This document shows positions 42,735 through 52,201 of a stretch of DNA of 64,000 nucleotides, one piece after another. Source of the DNA: Chroococcus sp. FPU101 (lineage in GTDB: Bacteria > Cyanobacteriota > Cyanobacteriia > Cyanobacteriales > Microcystaceae); NCBI RefSeq assembly GCF_017312365.1, contig NZ_BLJI01000004.1, positions 1-64,000 on the forward strand, in the 5' to 3' direction. The notes beneath the pieces are model-generated. The model was not told the DNA's origin and made no database searches. It saw only the letters and a program-made list of their open reading frames with translations. Position numbers and translations under genes: made by a program. How positions within the stretch are numbered: the first letter of the stretch is position 1; every line of letters starts with the position of its first letter.

Positions 42735-44324
42735 ATGGCTTTTGGCTATGTTGCCCTTGTACTCCATGCTCACCTGCCGTTTGTACGCCATCCAGAGAGC
42801 GACTATGTTTTAGAGGAAGAATGGTTATTTGAGGCAATTACAGAGACTTATATCCCTCTGCTGCACGTGTTTGAGGGATTAAAACGAGATGGCATCGATT
42901 TCAAGATGACAATGAGTATGACACCCCCTCTAGTGTCAATGTTGCGCGATCCTTTGCTGCAAGATCGTTTTGAAGCTCATTTAGCCCTACTCGAAGAACT
43001 GGCTAAAAAAGAGATTGATCACAATAAAGACAATGGTCACATCCGTTATCTAGCTGAACACTATGTCGAATCGTTTGCTCAAATTCGGGCGACTTGGGAA
43101 CGCTACGATCGTGATTTAGTCACTGCATTTAAGCAATTTCTCGATAGCAATAATCTTGAAATCATTACTTGTGGTGCCACACACGGTTATTTTCCCTTGA
43201 TGAAAATGTATCCTCAAGCGGTTTGGGCGCAAATTAAAGTCGCCTGTGAACACTATGAGGAAACATTTGGCCGTCCCCCTAAAGGAATTTGGTTACCTGA
43301 ATGCGCCTATTTTGAGGGTGTAGAACGGATGTTAGCAGATGCAGGACTCCGTTACTTTTTAGTCGATGGTCACGGAATTTTATACGCTCGTCCCCGTCCC
43401 CGCTATGGTTCATATGCACCCATTTATACAGAAACAGGGGTTGCTGCGTTTGGGCGAGATCACGAATCATCTCAGCAAGTTTGGTCTTCTCAAGTGGGTT
43501 ATCCTGGTGATCCAGTTTATCGGGAATTTTATAAGGATCTCGGTTGGGAAGCCGAATACGAGTACATTAAGCCTTATATTATGCCCAACGGTCAACGGAA
43601 AAATACAGGGATTAAGTACCACCGTATTACCAGTAGACAAGCAGGTTTATCGGATAAAGCTCTTTATGATCCCTATTGGGCAAAAGAAAAAGCCGCCGAA
43701 CACGCTGCTAACTTTATGTACAATCGTGAACAGCAAGTTGGCAATTTAGCTAATTTGATGCAACGTGCGCCAATTGTTGTTTCTCCCTATGATGCCGAGT
43801 TATTTGGTCACTGGTGGTATGAGGGGCCTTGGTTTATCGATTTTCTGTTCCGTAAGTCTTGGTACGACCAAAATGTTTATGAAATGACCCATCTAGCAGA
43901 TTATTTACTCTACAATCCTACTCAACAGGTTTGTCGTCCGTCTCAGTCGAGTTGGGGTTACAAAGGTTTTCATGAATATTGGCTTAATGAGACAAATGCT
44001 TGGATTTATCCCCATTTACACAAAGCAGCCGAACGCATGATCGAACTTGGTAAAAGAGAACCCGCAGACGAACTTGAATGGCGTGCTTTAAACCAAGCAG
44101 CTAGGGAATTACTGTTAGCACAATCTTCGGACTGGGCGTTTATTATGCGTACTGGAACAATGGTTCCTTATGCAGTCCGTCGTACTCGTTCTCATTTGTT
44201 GCGTCTGAATAAACTGTATGAAGAGATTAATGCAGGTAAAATTGATTCAGGTTGGTTAGAAAAAGTGGAAAAAATTGACAATATTTTCCCAAGTATCAAT
44301 TATCGAGTTTATCGTCCTTTGTGA
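42735..44324 (+). CDS. GH57 glycogen branching enzyme
   Basis: A 529-residue glycoside hydrolase family 57 enzyme. It begins GYVALVLHAHLPFVRHPE, with the conserved HAHLP motif. Nucleophile Glu189 is in WLPECAYFEG and acid/base Asp353 in SPYDAELFGHWWYEGP. GATHGYFPL is another family motif. C-terminal helical domain from about 420. It transfers alpha-1,4-glucan chains to make alpha-1,6 branches, as in the archaeal and Thermus enzymes; the length and motif spacing match that group rather than GH57 amylases. It is divergent from sasA, and glgA lies 2.6 kb downstream on the same strand. Confidence 0.88.
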   Translation: MAFGYVALVLHAHLPFVRHPESDYVLEEEWLFEAITETYIPLLHVFEGLKRDGIDFKMTMSMTPPLVSMLRDPLLQDRFEAHLALLEELAKKEIDHNKDNGHIRYLAEHYVESFAQIRATWERYDRDLVTAFKQFLDSNNLEIITCGATHGYFPLMKMYPQAVWAQIKVACEHYEETFGRPPKGIWLPECAYFEGVERMLADAGLRYFLVDGHGILYARPRPRYGSYAPIYTETGVAAFGRDHESSQQVWSSQVGYPGDPVYREFYKDLGWEAEYEYIKPYIMPNGQRKNTGIKYHRITSRQAGLSDKALYDPYWAKEKAAEHAANFMYNREQQVGNLANLMQRAPIVVSPYDAELFGHWWYEGPWFIDFLFRKSWYDQNVYEMTHLADYLLYNPTQQVCRPSQSSWGYKGFHEYWLNETNAWIYPHLHKAAERMIELGKREPADELEWRALNQAARELLLAQSSDWAFIMRTGTMVPYAVRRTRSHLLRLNKLYEEINAGKIDSGWLEKVEKIDNIFPSINYRVYRPL

Positions 44325-44369
44325 TGAGCCAAGGCAAACGTTTGTATTAATCATACAACCGAAATGTTT

Positions 44370-44415
44370 GGTAGGGGTTTTGTAATTCAACTGGGTTTGG
44401 AGACCAAACCTCTAC
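44370..44415. repeat. Nested inverted repeat, dispersed family
   Basis: GGTAGGGGTTT (44370-44380) pairs with AAACCTCTAC (44406-44415), with one G-U pair, and inside the second arm lies the perfect hairpin GGTTTGG-AGA-CCAAACC (44394-44410). Related copies occur at 40040-40124 and 63659-63681. It may help end the GH57 transcript, but no T-run follows. Confidence 0.6.
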
Positions 44416-44538
44416 ATTTTGGTTGACATATTTTGAATTTTATGTTAGCTGTGAATATCCGTAAAATTTTTAAACTTGATCGCGCTATATTGGTTTACCC
44501 TTAAAATTAAAGCAAACTTAAAAAAGGAGTTTTTAAAA

Positions 44539-44916
44539 ATGGATATTATCAGCTTGCTAATTTCTCTCGTGGTAACTGCCATCAGTTTTATCATTATTTC
44601 CAAGCTTCCCATCGGTGTAGAAATTGATAATTTTAAAAAAGCGTTAATTTCTGCGCTCGTTTTTGGGTTACTGAATGCCTTTGTCAGACCGATTATCAGC
44701 TTTTTCGCTTTTCCTTTTACTTTGATTACCTTTGGTTTATTTGCCTTTGTCATTAATGCGATTATTTTTGGACTCGCGGCGGCTTTGGTACAAGGGTTCA
44801 GATTGCGGAATGGGATTATTAGTGCTTTACTTGGTGCGATCGCTTTAGCATTTGTTAACTCAATTCTAAATCAGATTTTAACTTCAGTTTTGGGGACTCC
44901 TGGTGTAGCTAGATAA
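44539..44916 (+). CDS. Phage-holin-family small membrane protein
   Basis: A 125-residue protein with four membrane helices (about 4-24, 32-54, 58-78, 92-112). The pattern, with conserved ALISALVFGLLNAFVRPI and PFTLITFGLFAFVINA, fits the Phage_holin_4_2 (DUF1111-type membrane) family, which is widespread in bacterial chromosomes and not tied to prophages. Start chosen at the ATG with an AAAGGAG site, 21 codons into a longer open frame. Its TAA overlaps the next gene's ATG (TAATG). There is no phage gene nearby. Function unknown. Confidence 0.8.
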   Translation: MDIISLLISLVVTAISFIIISKLPIGVEIDNFKKALISALVFGLLNAFVRPIISFFAFPFTLITFGLFAFVINAIIFGLAAALVQGFRLRNGIISALLGAIALAFVNSILNQILTSVLGTPGVAR

Positions 44917-45830
44917 TGAGTCCACCGATCGTTTACCATCCTAATTATGTCGCGCCTTTACCGGATGGTCATCGATTTCCGATGCCTAAATTTAGTCTTC
45001 TTTACGAACTCCTCCTAAAAGATGGCATCATTCAAGAAAAAAATTTATATACTCCAGAGCTTCCCCCACAAGAATTAATCGAGTTTGTTCATACCCCCGA
45101 ATACGTCAATGCTTATTGTACTGGGACACTCGACCCAAAAGCACAAAGACGCATCGGTTTACCTTGGACTCTTGAACTCGCAAATAGAACTTGTGTTGCG
45201 GTTGGGGGAACTATTTTAACTGCAAAACTGGCTTTAGAATATGGTTTAGCTTGCAATACTGCAGGGGGAACTCATCATGCTTTTCCCCATTATGGCTCAG
45301 GGTTTTGTATTTTTAATGATTTAGCGATCGCGGCAAAAGTAGTACAAAAATACAAACTTGCTCAAAAGATTTTAATTGTTGATCTCGATGTACATCAAGG
45401 GGATGGCACCGCAAGTATTTTTCAAAATGATCAGAGTGTTTTTACTTTTTCGATGCACTGTGAGGCGAATTTCCCTGGAACAAAGCAAAAAAGTGATTTA
45501 GATGTTCCTTTACCCATTGGTTTAGACGATGACGGATATTTACAAACTCTAGCGCAATATTTACCTGATTTACTCACCCAAATCAAACCCGATCTAATTT
45601 TATACGATGCAGGGGTCGATCCTCATGTTTACGATCGTTTAGGAAAATTGGCTTTAACTGATACTGGACTATATCGCCGCGAAATGCAAGTATTAACGAC
45701 CTGTCTCGCTGCTGGTTATCCCGTTGCTGCTGTTATTGGGGGTGGTTATGCAGATGATTTAAAAGCGTTAGTTTATCGTCATTCTATCCTACATCGTGCA
45801 GCAAATGAGGTTTATCGCACTTTAATCTAA
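44916..45830 (+). CDS. Histone-deacetylase-family (class II-like) deacetylase
   Basis: A 304-residue zinc hydrolase of the arginase/deacetylase fold. Catalytic His120-His121 are in GGTHHAFPHYGSGFCIFND, zinc ligands Asp158 and His160 in IVDLDVHQGDGTA, and a later Asp in YDAGVDPH. GGGYADD closes the site. Bacterial members deacetylate acetylated lysines, polyamines or small molecules (AcuC-like); the substrate here is unknown. The start overlaps the holin-like gene (TAATG), so the two are translationally coupled, and thiL follows 34 bp later. Confidence 0.92.
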   Translation: MSPPIVYHPNYVAPLPDGHRFPMPKFSLLYELLLKDGIIQEKNLYTPELPPQELIEFVHTPEYVNAYCTGTLDPKAQRRIGLPWTLELANRTCVAVGGTILTAKLALEYGLACNTAGGTHHAFPHYGSGFCIFNDLAIAAKVVQKYKLAQKILIVDLDVHQGDGTASIFQNDQSVFTFSMHCEANFPGTKQKSDLDVPLPIGLDDDGYLQTLAQYLPDLLTQIKPDLILYDAGVDPHVYDRLGKLALTDTGLYRREMQVLTTCLAAGYPVAAVIGGGYADDLKALVYRHSILHRAANEVYRTLI

Positions 45831-45864
45831 ATGACATTTCTCAAAAAAGCAGATACATCTAACA

Positions 45865-46884
45865 GTGGAAAGTAGTATTAAAAATATTGGTGAACAAGGA
45901 TTGCTAAAAATCCTACAGCAGTTTTGTCCACCTGAAATTATTGGCGATGATGCGGCTATTCTAGAAGTTCCAGACGGACATTCGCTGGTCGTGACAACAG
46001 ATGTACTAATTGATGGCGTACATTTTAGCGATCGCACTACCTCACCCGAAGATGTTGGATGGCGTTCTGTTGCGGCAAATTTATCGGATATAGCGGCGAT
46101 GGGGGCAAAACCGTTAGGAATTACAGTCGGTTTAGCATTACCTCCCGATACTTCCCAAGATTGGGTTACACGTCTCTATGAGGGAATGACAGACTGTTTA
46201 AAGCAATATCAAACCGTCATTGTCGGGGGTGATATTTGTCGGTCTTCTGTAATTAGTGTCAGTATTACTGCGCTAGGATCAGTATTACCGAATCGTATCA
46301 TTAGCCGTTTTTTGGCTAAAGTTGGGGATGCTATTGTTATCACTGGATGTCATGGCTTATCCCGCGCTGGACTAGAATTATTGTTACATCCCGAAACAGG
46401 ACAAAATTTAAACATAAATTCCAAAAATATCTTAATTCAAGCCCATCAACGCCCAAAACCGAGATTAGATGTTTTAGACTCATTATGGAATTTGATTCCT
46501 AAACGGACATCTCAAGGTGAGTCGTGCGACGGCTCACTCGTGTCCTCTTCTATTGCGGGGATGGATAGCAGTGACGGGTTAGCGGATGCAGTCGTACAGA
46601 TTTGTCGTTGTAGTCAAGTTGGGGCGAAAATAGATCAAAATGCCATACCCCTAAATTCTGCCTTGTGTGATTTTGTTTCAGATGAACAAGCCCTAGAATG
46701 GACATTGTATGGAGGGGAAGATTTTGAATTAGTATTGTGTTTACCCTTAGAAATAGCCGAAGCATTTGTGGAAACAATTGGACAAGATGCCGCGATTATT
46801 GGTCATATTACAACAGAAAAAGAAGTCAAGCTAAACGAACGATTATTAAACCTAGCCCAAGGATACCAGCATTTTAGCGATTAA
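45865..46884 (+). CDS. thiL: Thiamine-monophosphate kinase
   Basis: A 339-residue ATP-dependent kinase making thiamine pyrophosphate from thiamine phosphate. It starts at a GTG. Motifs are IGDDAAILEVPDG, TTDVLIDGVHF, NLSDIAAMGAKP and VIVGGDICRS, then MDSSDGLADA and TLYGGEDFELVL. Between about residues 211 and 231 there is an insert (KRTSQGESCDGSLVSSS) encoded by a 21-nt palindrome (46517-46537) and its flanks, just before the conserved MDSSDGLAD. The insert lies in a loop and keeps the frame. It is downstream of the deacetylase and upstream of glgA on the same strand. Confidence 0.93.
   Translation: MESSIKNIGEQGLLKILQQFCPPEIIGDDAAILEVPDGHSLVVTTDVLIDGVHFSDRTTSPEDVGWRSVAANLSDIAAMGAKPLGITVGLALPPDTSQDWVTRLYEGMTDCLKQYQTVIVGGDICRSSVISVSITALGSVLPNRIISRFLAKVGDAIVITGCHGLSRAGLELLLHPETGQNLNINSKNILIQAHQRPKPRLDVLDSLWNLIPKRTSQGESCDGSLVSSSIAGMDSSDGLADAVVQICRCSQVGAKIDQNAIPLNSALCDFVSDEQALEWTLYGGEDFELVLCLPLEIAEAFVETIGQDAAIIGHITTEKEVKLNERLLNLAQGYQHFSD
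46517..46537. repeat. In-frame palindrome inside thiL
   Basis: GTGAGTCGT and ACGGCTCAC form 9-bp arms with one G-U pair around a GCG loop. It is GC-rich in an AT-rich gene, and it encodes part of an extra loop in ThiL. It looks like a small mobile repeat tolerated in frame. Confidence 0.6.
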
Positions 46885-46967
46885 AATCCGAAAAAGATCT
46901 TCATTGTCTACCGTGAACCCCTATAATCGTTGGCAATGCAAACCAAAAAAGGGAACGCTTTGCGTAT

Positions 46968-48392
46968 ATGCGAATTTTATTTGTTTCTGCTGAGGCGGCA
47001 CCAGTTGCTAAAGCGGGGGGTATGGGTGATGTTGTTGGGGCTTTACCAAAAATATTAAGACAGCTAGGGCATGATGTAAGAATTTTTCTGCCCTATTATG
47101 GTTTTCTGCCCGATAAAATGGAAATTCCAAAAGATCCCATTTGGAAAAGTTTTGTGATGTTTCAAGACATTTCAGTCTATGAAGCGACACTCCCAGGTTC
47201 AGATATTCCTTTATATTTATTTGGTCATTCTGCTTTTTCACCGCGTCGGATTTATAGTGGAGAAGATGAAGACTGGCGGTTTACCCTTTTTGCGAATGGG
47301 GCTGCGGAATTTTCTTGGAATTATTGGAAACCCGATGTAATTCATTGTCACGACTGGCATACGGGGATGATTCCAGTATGGATGCACCAATCACCCGATA
47401 TTGCAACTGTTTTCACCATTCATAATCTAGCTTATCAAGGCCCTTGGCGTTGGTTTCTAGATAGAATTACGTGGTGTCCTTGGTATATGCAAGGACATAA
47501 TACCATGGCGGCGGCGGTTCAGTATGCCGATCGTGTGACAACTGTTTCGCCAACCTATGCCCAACAAATTCAAACTCCCGCATATGGAGAAACCTTAGAA
47601 GGGTTATTATCGTTTATTAGCGGTAATTTAGTTGGTATTCTCAATGGTATCGATACCGAAAGTTATGACCCCGCAAACGATAAATTCTTACAAAAAACGT
47701 TTACGGCTGATACGATAGATAATCGTCAAGCGAATAAGATAGCTTTACAAGAAGAACTAGGATTAGAAGTGAACCGTCAAGCGTTTTTAGTGGGGATGGT
47801 AACTCGCTTGGTTGAACAAAAAGGAATTGATTTGGTTATCCAGATTTTAGAACGATTTTTGTCTTATACCAATGCTCAGTTAATTATACTCGGAACAGGC
47901 GATCGTTATTATGAAACGCAACTTTGGCAGATGGCTTCTCGTTTCCCTGGTCGAATGTCGGTTCAATTACTCTACAATGATGCACTATCACGGCGTATTT
48001 ATAGCGGTACCGATGCGTTTCTCATGCCGTCTCGTTTTGAACCCTGTGGCATCAGTCAACTCTTAGCGATGCGCTATGGTTCCATTCCGATTGTACGTCG
48101 AACGGGTGGTTTAGTGGATACTGTTTCTTTTCATGACCCAGTGGAAGAAACAGGAACAGGATTTGCTTTCGATCGTTATGAACCCCTAGACCTTTATACT
48201 TGTCTTGTTAGGGCGTGGGAAAGTTTCCGCTATAAAAATGATTGGCGCAAATTACAACAACGGGGAATGCAACAAGATTTTAGCTGGACTAAATCTGCTC
48301 TAGAATACTTGAAAATTTACAAGCAAATTAAAGGACAGTCTGACGCATTAACCGAAGATGAACAAAGTAAGTTAGCCCTAGTTACGGGTTAA
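46968..48392 (+). CDS. glgA: Glycogen synthase (ADP-glucose type)
   Basis: A 474-residue GT5 glycosyltransferase that extends alpha-1,4-glucan from ADP-glucose. The N-terminal [10 protein letters not shown] (15-24) is the substrate-binding K-x-G-G motif, here with Met in the usual Leu position. Other features are [25 protein letters not shown] and GILNGID, the C-terminal Rossmann domain with [10 protein letters not shown], and the catalytic-region [16 protein letters not shown]-like stretch [14 protein letters not shown] and GGLVDTV. Length is normal. In the same stretch as a GH57 branching enzyme, so chain elongation and branching genes sit together, but with five genes between them. Confidence 0.95.
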   Translation: MRILFVSAEAAPVAKAGGMGDVVGALPKILRQLGHDVRIFLPYYGFLPDKMEIPKDPIWKSFVMFQDISVYEATLPGSDIPLYLFGHSAFSPRRIYSGEDEDWRFTLFANGAAEFSWNYWKPDVIHCHDWHTGMIPVWMHQSPDIATVFTIHNLAYQGPWRWFLDRITWCPWYMQGHNTMAAAVQYADRVTTVSPTYAQQIQTPAYGETLEGLLSFISGNLVGILNGIDTESYDPANDKFLQKTFTADTIDNRQANKIALQEELGLEVNRQAFLVGMVTRLVEQKGIDLVIQILERFLSYTNAQLIILGTGDRYYETQLWQMASRFPGRMSVQLLYNDALSRRIYSGTDAFLMPSRFEPCGISQLLAMRYGSIPIVRRTGGLVDTVSFHDPVEETGTGFAFDRYEPLDLYTCLVRAWESFRYKNDWRKLQQRGMQQDFSWTKSALEYLKIYKQIKGQSDALTEDEQSKLALVTG

Positions 48393-48436
48393 CTTAATTT
48401 TACCGTTCAACTCCTCCTAAACAAAAACTATTCTTT

Positions 48437-48529
48437 ATAGTTCCCTCTCTAATATACAAACGTCTTCCTAATAGTTCCCTCTCCTTGTAGGAGAGGGTTA
48501 GGGTGAGGTGGGGAGGGTTAGGGTGAGGT
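48437..48529 (+). repeat. Cluster of short direct and inverted repeats
   Basis: The stretch holds ATAGTTCCCTCTC twice (48437 and 48471), a hairpin CCCTCTCC-TTGTA-GGAGAGGG (48477-48497), and GAGGGTTAGGGTGAGGT twice in tandem (48493-48509 and 48513-48529, 20-bp period). It lies between glgA and ccdA and resembles dispersed repeats common in cyanobacterial intergenic DNA. Confidence 0.7.
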
Positions 48530-48598
48530 CACATTTAGAATTCTGTCAAATTGTATACAAATAAGCTAGAATGCAACAGGATCTAGCTTTTACTGTTT

Positions 48599-49345
48599 AT
48601 GTGGGAAACCATTCAAACCCAACTCTATCACTTAGAACAATTCGCCAACTCTAGCGTAACCTCACAACTGACTCATCTGAGTGGAGTTAGTATTGGTGTG
48701 ATTTTTCTCGCAGGTTTAGTTACCAGTCTAACCCCTTGTATGTTGTCCATGTTACCGATTACAGTTGCTTATATCGGTGGCTACGAAAATCAGGGACGAT
48801 TTCACGCTACGATTCAATCTATCTGGTTTTCTTTGGGACTGGCAACAACTTTAGCAGCTTTAGGAATTTTTGCGGCAGGGTTGGGAAAAGTTTATGGACA
48901 AGTCGGGCTTGGTTTACCCATTTTAGTCAGCCTGATTGCAATTATAATGGGCTTAAACCTGCTTGAAATCATTACTATCCCTCTACCGTCAATTGGTGCA
49001 ACAGATTGGATTAAAAGCGATTTTCCTGCCAGTTTACGGTCTTATTTATTGGGTTTAACCTTTGGTTTAGTCGCATCTCCTTGTAGTACACCCGTTCTGG
49101 CTAGTTTGTTGGCGTGGGTTGCCAGTACCCAAGATTTAGAACTTGGTGCAGTGTTGTTATTGTCTTATACTGCAGGTTATGTTCTGCCTTTAATTCTAGT
49201 AGGCTCGTTTACAGCGTCTTTGAAGAATATATTATCATTACGACGTTGGTCAGCTTGGATTAATCCTGTTAGTGGTTTTTTACTAATTGGTTTTGGTGTT
49301 TTCTCGTTGTTATCTCGTTTACCTCAAGGAATGTTTTTAAATTAA
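48599..49345 (+). CDS. ccdA: Cytochrome c biogenesis protein CcdA
   Basis: A 248-residue membrane protein with six helices. The two redox cysteines are Cys47 in SLTPCMLSMLP and Cys162 in VASPCSTPVLAS, positioned in helices 1 and 4 as in CcdA. It carries reducing power across the thylakoid membrane to keep apocytochrome c cysteines reduced. It belongs to system II of cytochrome c maturation. The partner Ccs1 is encoded 106 bp downstream on the same strand. The heme-handling ccsA is not in the window. Confidence 0.95.
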   Translation: MWETIQTQLYHLEQFANSSVTSQLTHLSGVSIGVIFLAGLVTSLTPCMLSMLPITVAYIGGYENQGRFHATIQSIWFSLGLATTLAALGIFAAGLGKVYGQVGLGLPILVSLIAIIMGLNLLEIITIPLPSIGATDWIKSDFPASLRSYLLGLTFGLVASPCSTPVLASLLAWVASTQDLELGAVLLLSYTAGYVLPLILVGSFTASLKNILSLRRWSAWINPVSGFLLIGFGVFSLLSRLPQGMFLN

Positions 49346-49451
49346 GTTTTTTCCTTGAATCCAATAAATTTGGAGAGGTTTGTCTAAAGCCCATTAATAA
49401 CTGAATTTGGAGATATAATCAAAATAAAGTAAATTTATAATTGATTAACCA

Positions 49452-50801
49452 ATGGCTGTTTCTGACTCTTTAGAATCTCATATCTTCTCAAATCCTAAAT
49501 ATTTATGGCGGCGTTTAATACAAATTGTAGCTGATCTTCGTTTAGCGATTATTCTATTGTTAGTGATTGCTGTATTTAGCATGAGTGGAACGGTCATCGA
49601 ACAAGGCGAAACTTTACCGTTTTATCAACAAAATTACCCTGAAGATCCTGCATTATTTGGTTTTTTAAGTTGGAAAGTCATTTTAGCTCTGGGTTTAAAT
49701 CATGTTTATAGTACATGGTGGTATTTATCTTTATTAATTTTATTCGGTACAAGTTTAATTGCTTGTACTTTTACTCGACAATTTCCTGCACTAAAAGCGG
49801 CGAGAAGTTGGAAATTTTATAACAAAGAAAGGCAATTTGAGAAATTAGCCTTAAGCGCGGAATTAAAATCAGGTTCTTTACTTAGTTTCAAAGAATTATT
49901 ATCCAAGAAAGGCTATAAAATTTTTGAAGAAAATAATAGTTTATATGCCCGAAAAGGAATCGCTGGAAAAATCGGCCCGATTCTTGTTCATGCAGCAATG
50001 ATTATTATCTTACTTGGATCAATTATTGGTGTGATGTCAGGTTTCTTTGCTCAAGAAATGGTAGCGAGTGGCGAGACTTTCCAAATCAGAAATATTATTG
50101 AAGCGGGGCCTTTTTCGGCTGCTTGGATACCTAAAGATTGGGGTGTGAAAGTTAATCGATTTTGGATAGATTATACACCTAATGGTAATGTGGATCAGTT
50201 TTATTCAGATTTATCAATTGTTGATACTAATGGAAAAGAATTAGATCATAAAATTATTCATGTCAATGAACCCTTGCGTTATAAAGGAGTAACTTTCTAT
50301 CAAACGAATTGGGGAATTTCATATGTCAAAGTACAGATTAATAATAGTCCCATTTTTAAACTGCCAATGGCACAGATAAACACCAATGGAAACGGACAAA
50401 TCTGGGGAACTTGGATACCCACCAAACCTGATTTAAGTCAAGGAATTTCTTTACTTGCAAGAGATTTACAAGGAACAATGATGGTTTATGATCAAACAGG
50501 TAAATTGTATAGTGCAGTACGCTCTGGAATGGATTTAGAAATCAATGGAGTGACGTTAAAAGTTAAAGAATTACTCGGAAGTACGGGACTACAAATTAAA
50601 GCTGATCCTGGTATTCCTTTTGTTTATACAGGTTTTGGTTTATTGATGATAGGGGTCATGATGAGTTATGTTTCTCATTCACAAATTTGGGCTTTGCAAG
50701 AAGGCGATCGCTTTTATATTGGTGGGAAAACCAATCGAGCGCAAGTCAGTTTTGAACGAGAAATAATTGAGATGATGGAATCAATGGAAAAGACGGTATA
50801 A
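49452..50801 (+). CDS. ccs1: Cytochrome c biogenesis protein Ccs1/ResB
   Basis: A 449-residue system-II protein that delivers heme and reducing power for c-type cytochrome assembly at the thylakoid lumen side. It has three N-terminal membrane helices (about 30-52, 82-104 and 180-198), a large lumenal domain rich in beta strands ('[19 protein letters not shown]', typical of ResB) and a C-terminal helix at about 390-412 ([20 protein letters not shown]). The early [10 protein letters not shown] is characteristic. Together with ccdA it forms the usual cyanobacterial pair. Confidence 0.93.
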   Translation: MAVSDSLESHIFSNPKYLWRRLIQIVADLRLAIILLLVIAVFSMSGTVIEQGETLPFYQQNYPEDPALFGFLSWKVILALGLNHVYSTWWYLSLLILFGTSLIACTFTRQFPALKAARSWKFYNKERQFEKLALSAELKSGSLLSFKELLSKKGYKIFEENNSLYARKGIAGKIGPILVHAAMIIILLGSIIGVMSGFFAQEMVASGETFQIRNIIEAGPFSAAWIPKDWGVKVNRFWIDYTPNGNVDQFYSDLSIVDTNGKELDHKIIHVNEPLRYKGVTFYQTNWGISYVKVQINNSPIFKLPMAQINTNGNGQIWGTWIPTKPDLSQGISLLARDLQGTMMVYDQTGKLYSAVRSGMDLEINGVTLKVKELLGSTGLQIKADPGIPFVYTGFGLLMIGVMMSYVSHSQIWALQEGDRFYIGGKTNRAQVSFEREIIEMMESMEKTV

Positions 50802-50817
50802 AAATTAACTGAAAAAT

Positions 50818-50855
50818 AACTGACCAAATTCTCATCTTAAAAAACTTGGTCAGTT
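50818..50855. terminator. Bidirectional terminator hairpin
   Basis: AACTGACCAA (50818-50827) pairs perfectly with TTGGTCAGTT (50846-50855). On the minus strand the hairpin is followed by ATTTTTC; on the plus strand only TTT follows. It lies between the convergent ccs1 and methyltransferase genes. Confidence 0.65.
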
Positions 50856-50863
50856 TACAGCAC

Positions 50864-51967
50864 TTAAACAACTTTCATTAAATATTGAGCATTGCCTAAA
50901 ACTTTTCCCTTGCACGCTTCAAAATACGCAATGCACCACAGCAAATAAAGCCGCCACATCCGACGGAATTTTTGATATTCTATGCCGTAATCTAAGTTTT
51001 TTAATTCCTCTTGATGAGCATCAAAGTTTTTTAGCCAGCATCGCAGAGTTTGAGCATAATTATAGCCGTCTAAAAACCAGCGATCAATTACTTTAAAATG
51101 TTGCTCATGCGCTGGTACTGCATCATAATGCCAAACCCGCATCCGAGGAAAAATATATTTATCAATGAAAGGAGCCATCCCATTATGGGGTAACTGAAAC
51201 GAGATAATATGTAGAAAAACTTGACCGTCTTTCTTTAAAAAATTAGCCATTTTAGCAAAAGATTTTGTCAAATTGCCCACGTGTTCAAAAAAACCGATCG
51301 TAATAATGCGATCAAATTGATTAGCTAAATAAACAGTATTAAAATCCTCCTCAATTAAAGTAAATCGATGAGAACTTAGATAACTATCTGGTTCTTGCAT
51401 TTTTTGACGCATATAGGCGCATTGAGTCTGACTAAGATTAATCGCTGTGATTCGCACATTAGGGAATTTAGAGAGAATATAATTAGACGCTGAACCCCAA
51501 CCACATCCTATATCTAAAATTTCATCTCCGTCGGTTATTCCTGCTTTTTCGATTAAATCATCAAGCATGGTTTTTTGAGCTTCTTCTAAAGTCGTTGCCT
51601 CTTTTTCCCACAATCCCACACTATACTTAGGATAAATCTGATAACTCTCACCAAGCATCAGCCGAAAAAGCTCGGTTGGTAAGTTATATTGAAGTCGCAT
51701 CAGATGGCGTGAATCTTCGGCTAAATCATCACTTTCTTGAATCACCCAATCATCCATAATGAGTAAAGTCGAGAAATATTGATAAACTAAAGATAAAAGC
51801 GGTTTAAGCGTGTTTAAAACCAAAAAATCAGGAATTTCTAAACCATTAATATAAGCTTCAGAAAACCACATTTGAACCGCGTTAGAGACTGCGATTGCTT
51901 GCTGAGGAAGTCTAAAGCTAGTCGAGGATTCTACATAGTCATGAGAAAGAGGTAATCGTAAATTCAT
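50864..51967 (-). CDS. CFA-synthase-like SAM methyltransferase
   Basis: A 367-residue protein of the cyclopropane-fatty-acid synthase group. The SAM site is EILDIGCGWGS (149-159), then AINLSQTQCAYM, FDRIITIGFFEHVG and FLHIISFQLPHN. The end (FRRMWRLYLLWCIAYFEACKGKVLGNAQYLMKV) is the typical CFAS C-terminus. The N-terminal 110 residues are not the usual CFAS lipid-binding domain, and the whole resembles the plant/cyanobacterial CFAS-like branch that includes coclaurine N-methyltransferases. The substrate could be a lipid or an amine. Single gene with a terminator behind it. Confidence 0.8.
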   Translation of the reverse strand: MNLRLPLSHDYVESSTSFRLPQQAIAVSNAVQMWFSEAYINGLEIPDFLVLNTLKPLLSLVYQYFSTLLIMDDWVIQESDDLAEDSRHLMRLQYNLPTELFRLMLGESYQIYPKYSVGLWEKEATTLEEAQKTMLDDLIEKAGITDGDEILDIGCGWGSASNYILSKFPNVRITAINLSQTQCAYMRQKMQEPDSYLSSHRFTLIEEDFNTVYLANQFDRIITIGFFEHVGNLTKSFAKMANFLKKDGQVFLHIISFQLPHNGMAPFIDKYIFPRMRVWHYDAVPAHEQHFKVIDRWFLDGYNYAQTLRCWLKNFDAHQEELKNLDYGIEYQKFRRMWRLYLLWCIAYFEACKGKVLGNAQYLMKVV

Positions 51968-52201
51968 TGATATTCCTCCTAAGTTTTTCGTATTACTAGA
52001 AACCTCAATATTGACCTACGCTTTTCCTCAATACTGTTGCAAATCTTTATAAAAATCATCCATTAGATGAATGTTTGATCTCTCTTAGGGTCAGTGTCTT
52101 AGCCAAAAAAGGTTATTTATAGTTAAAAACAATATTAGATTAGAATTTCGCACTAAATAGCGAATAGATTAAAGAAAAACTGATTATTTACGGAATTTTA
52201 T

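Noticed and set aside
44539-44916. Holin-like gene as sign of a prophage
   Set aside because: No lysis, structural or integrase gene lies near it, and it is translationally coupled to a deacetylase gene. This family is common in chromosomes.
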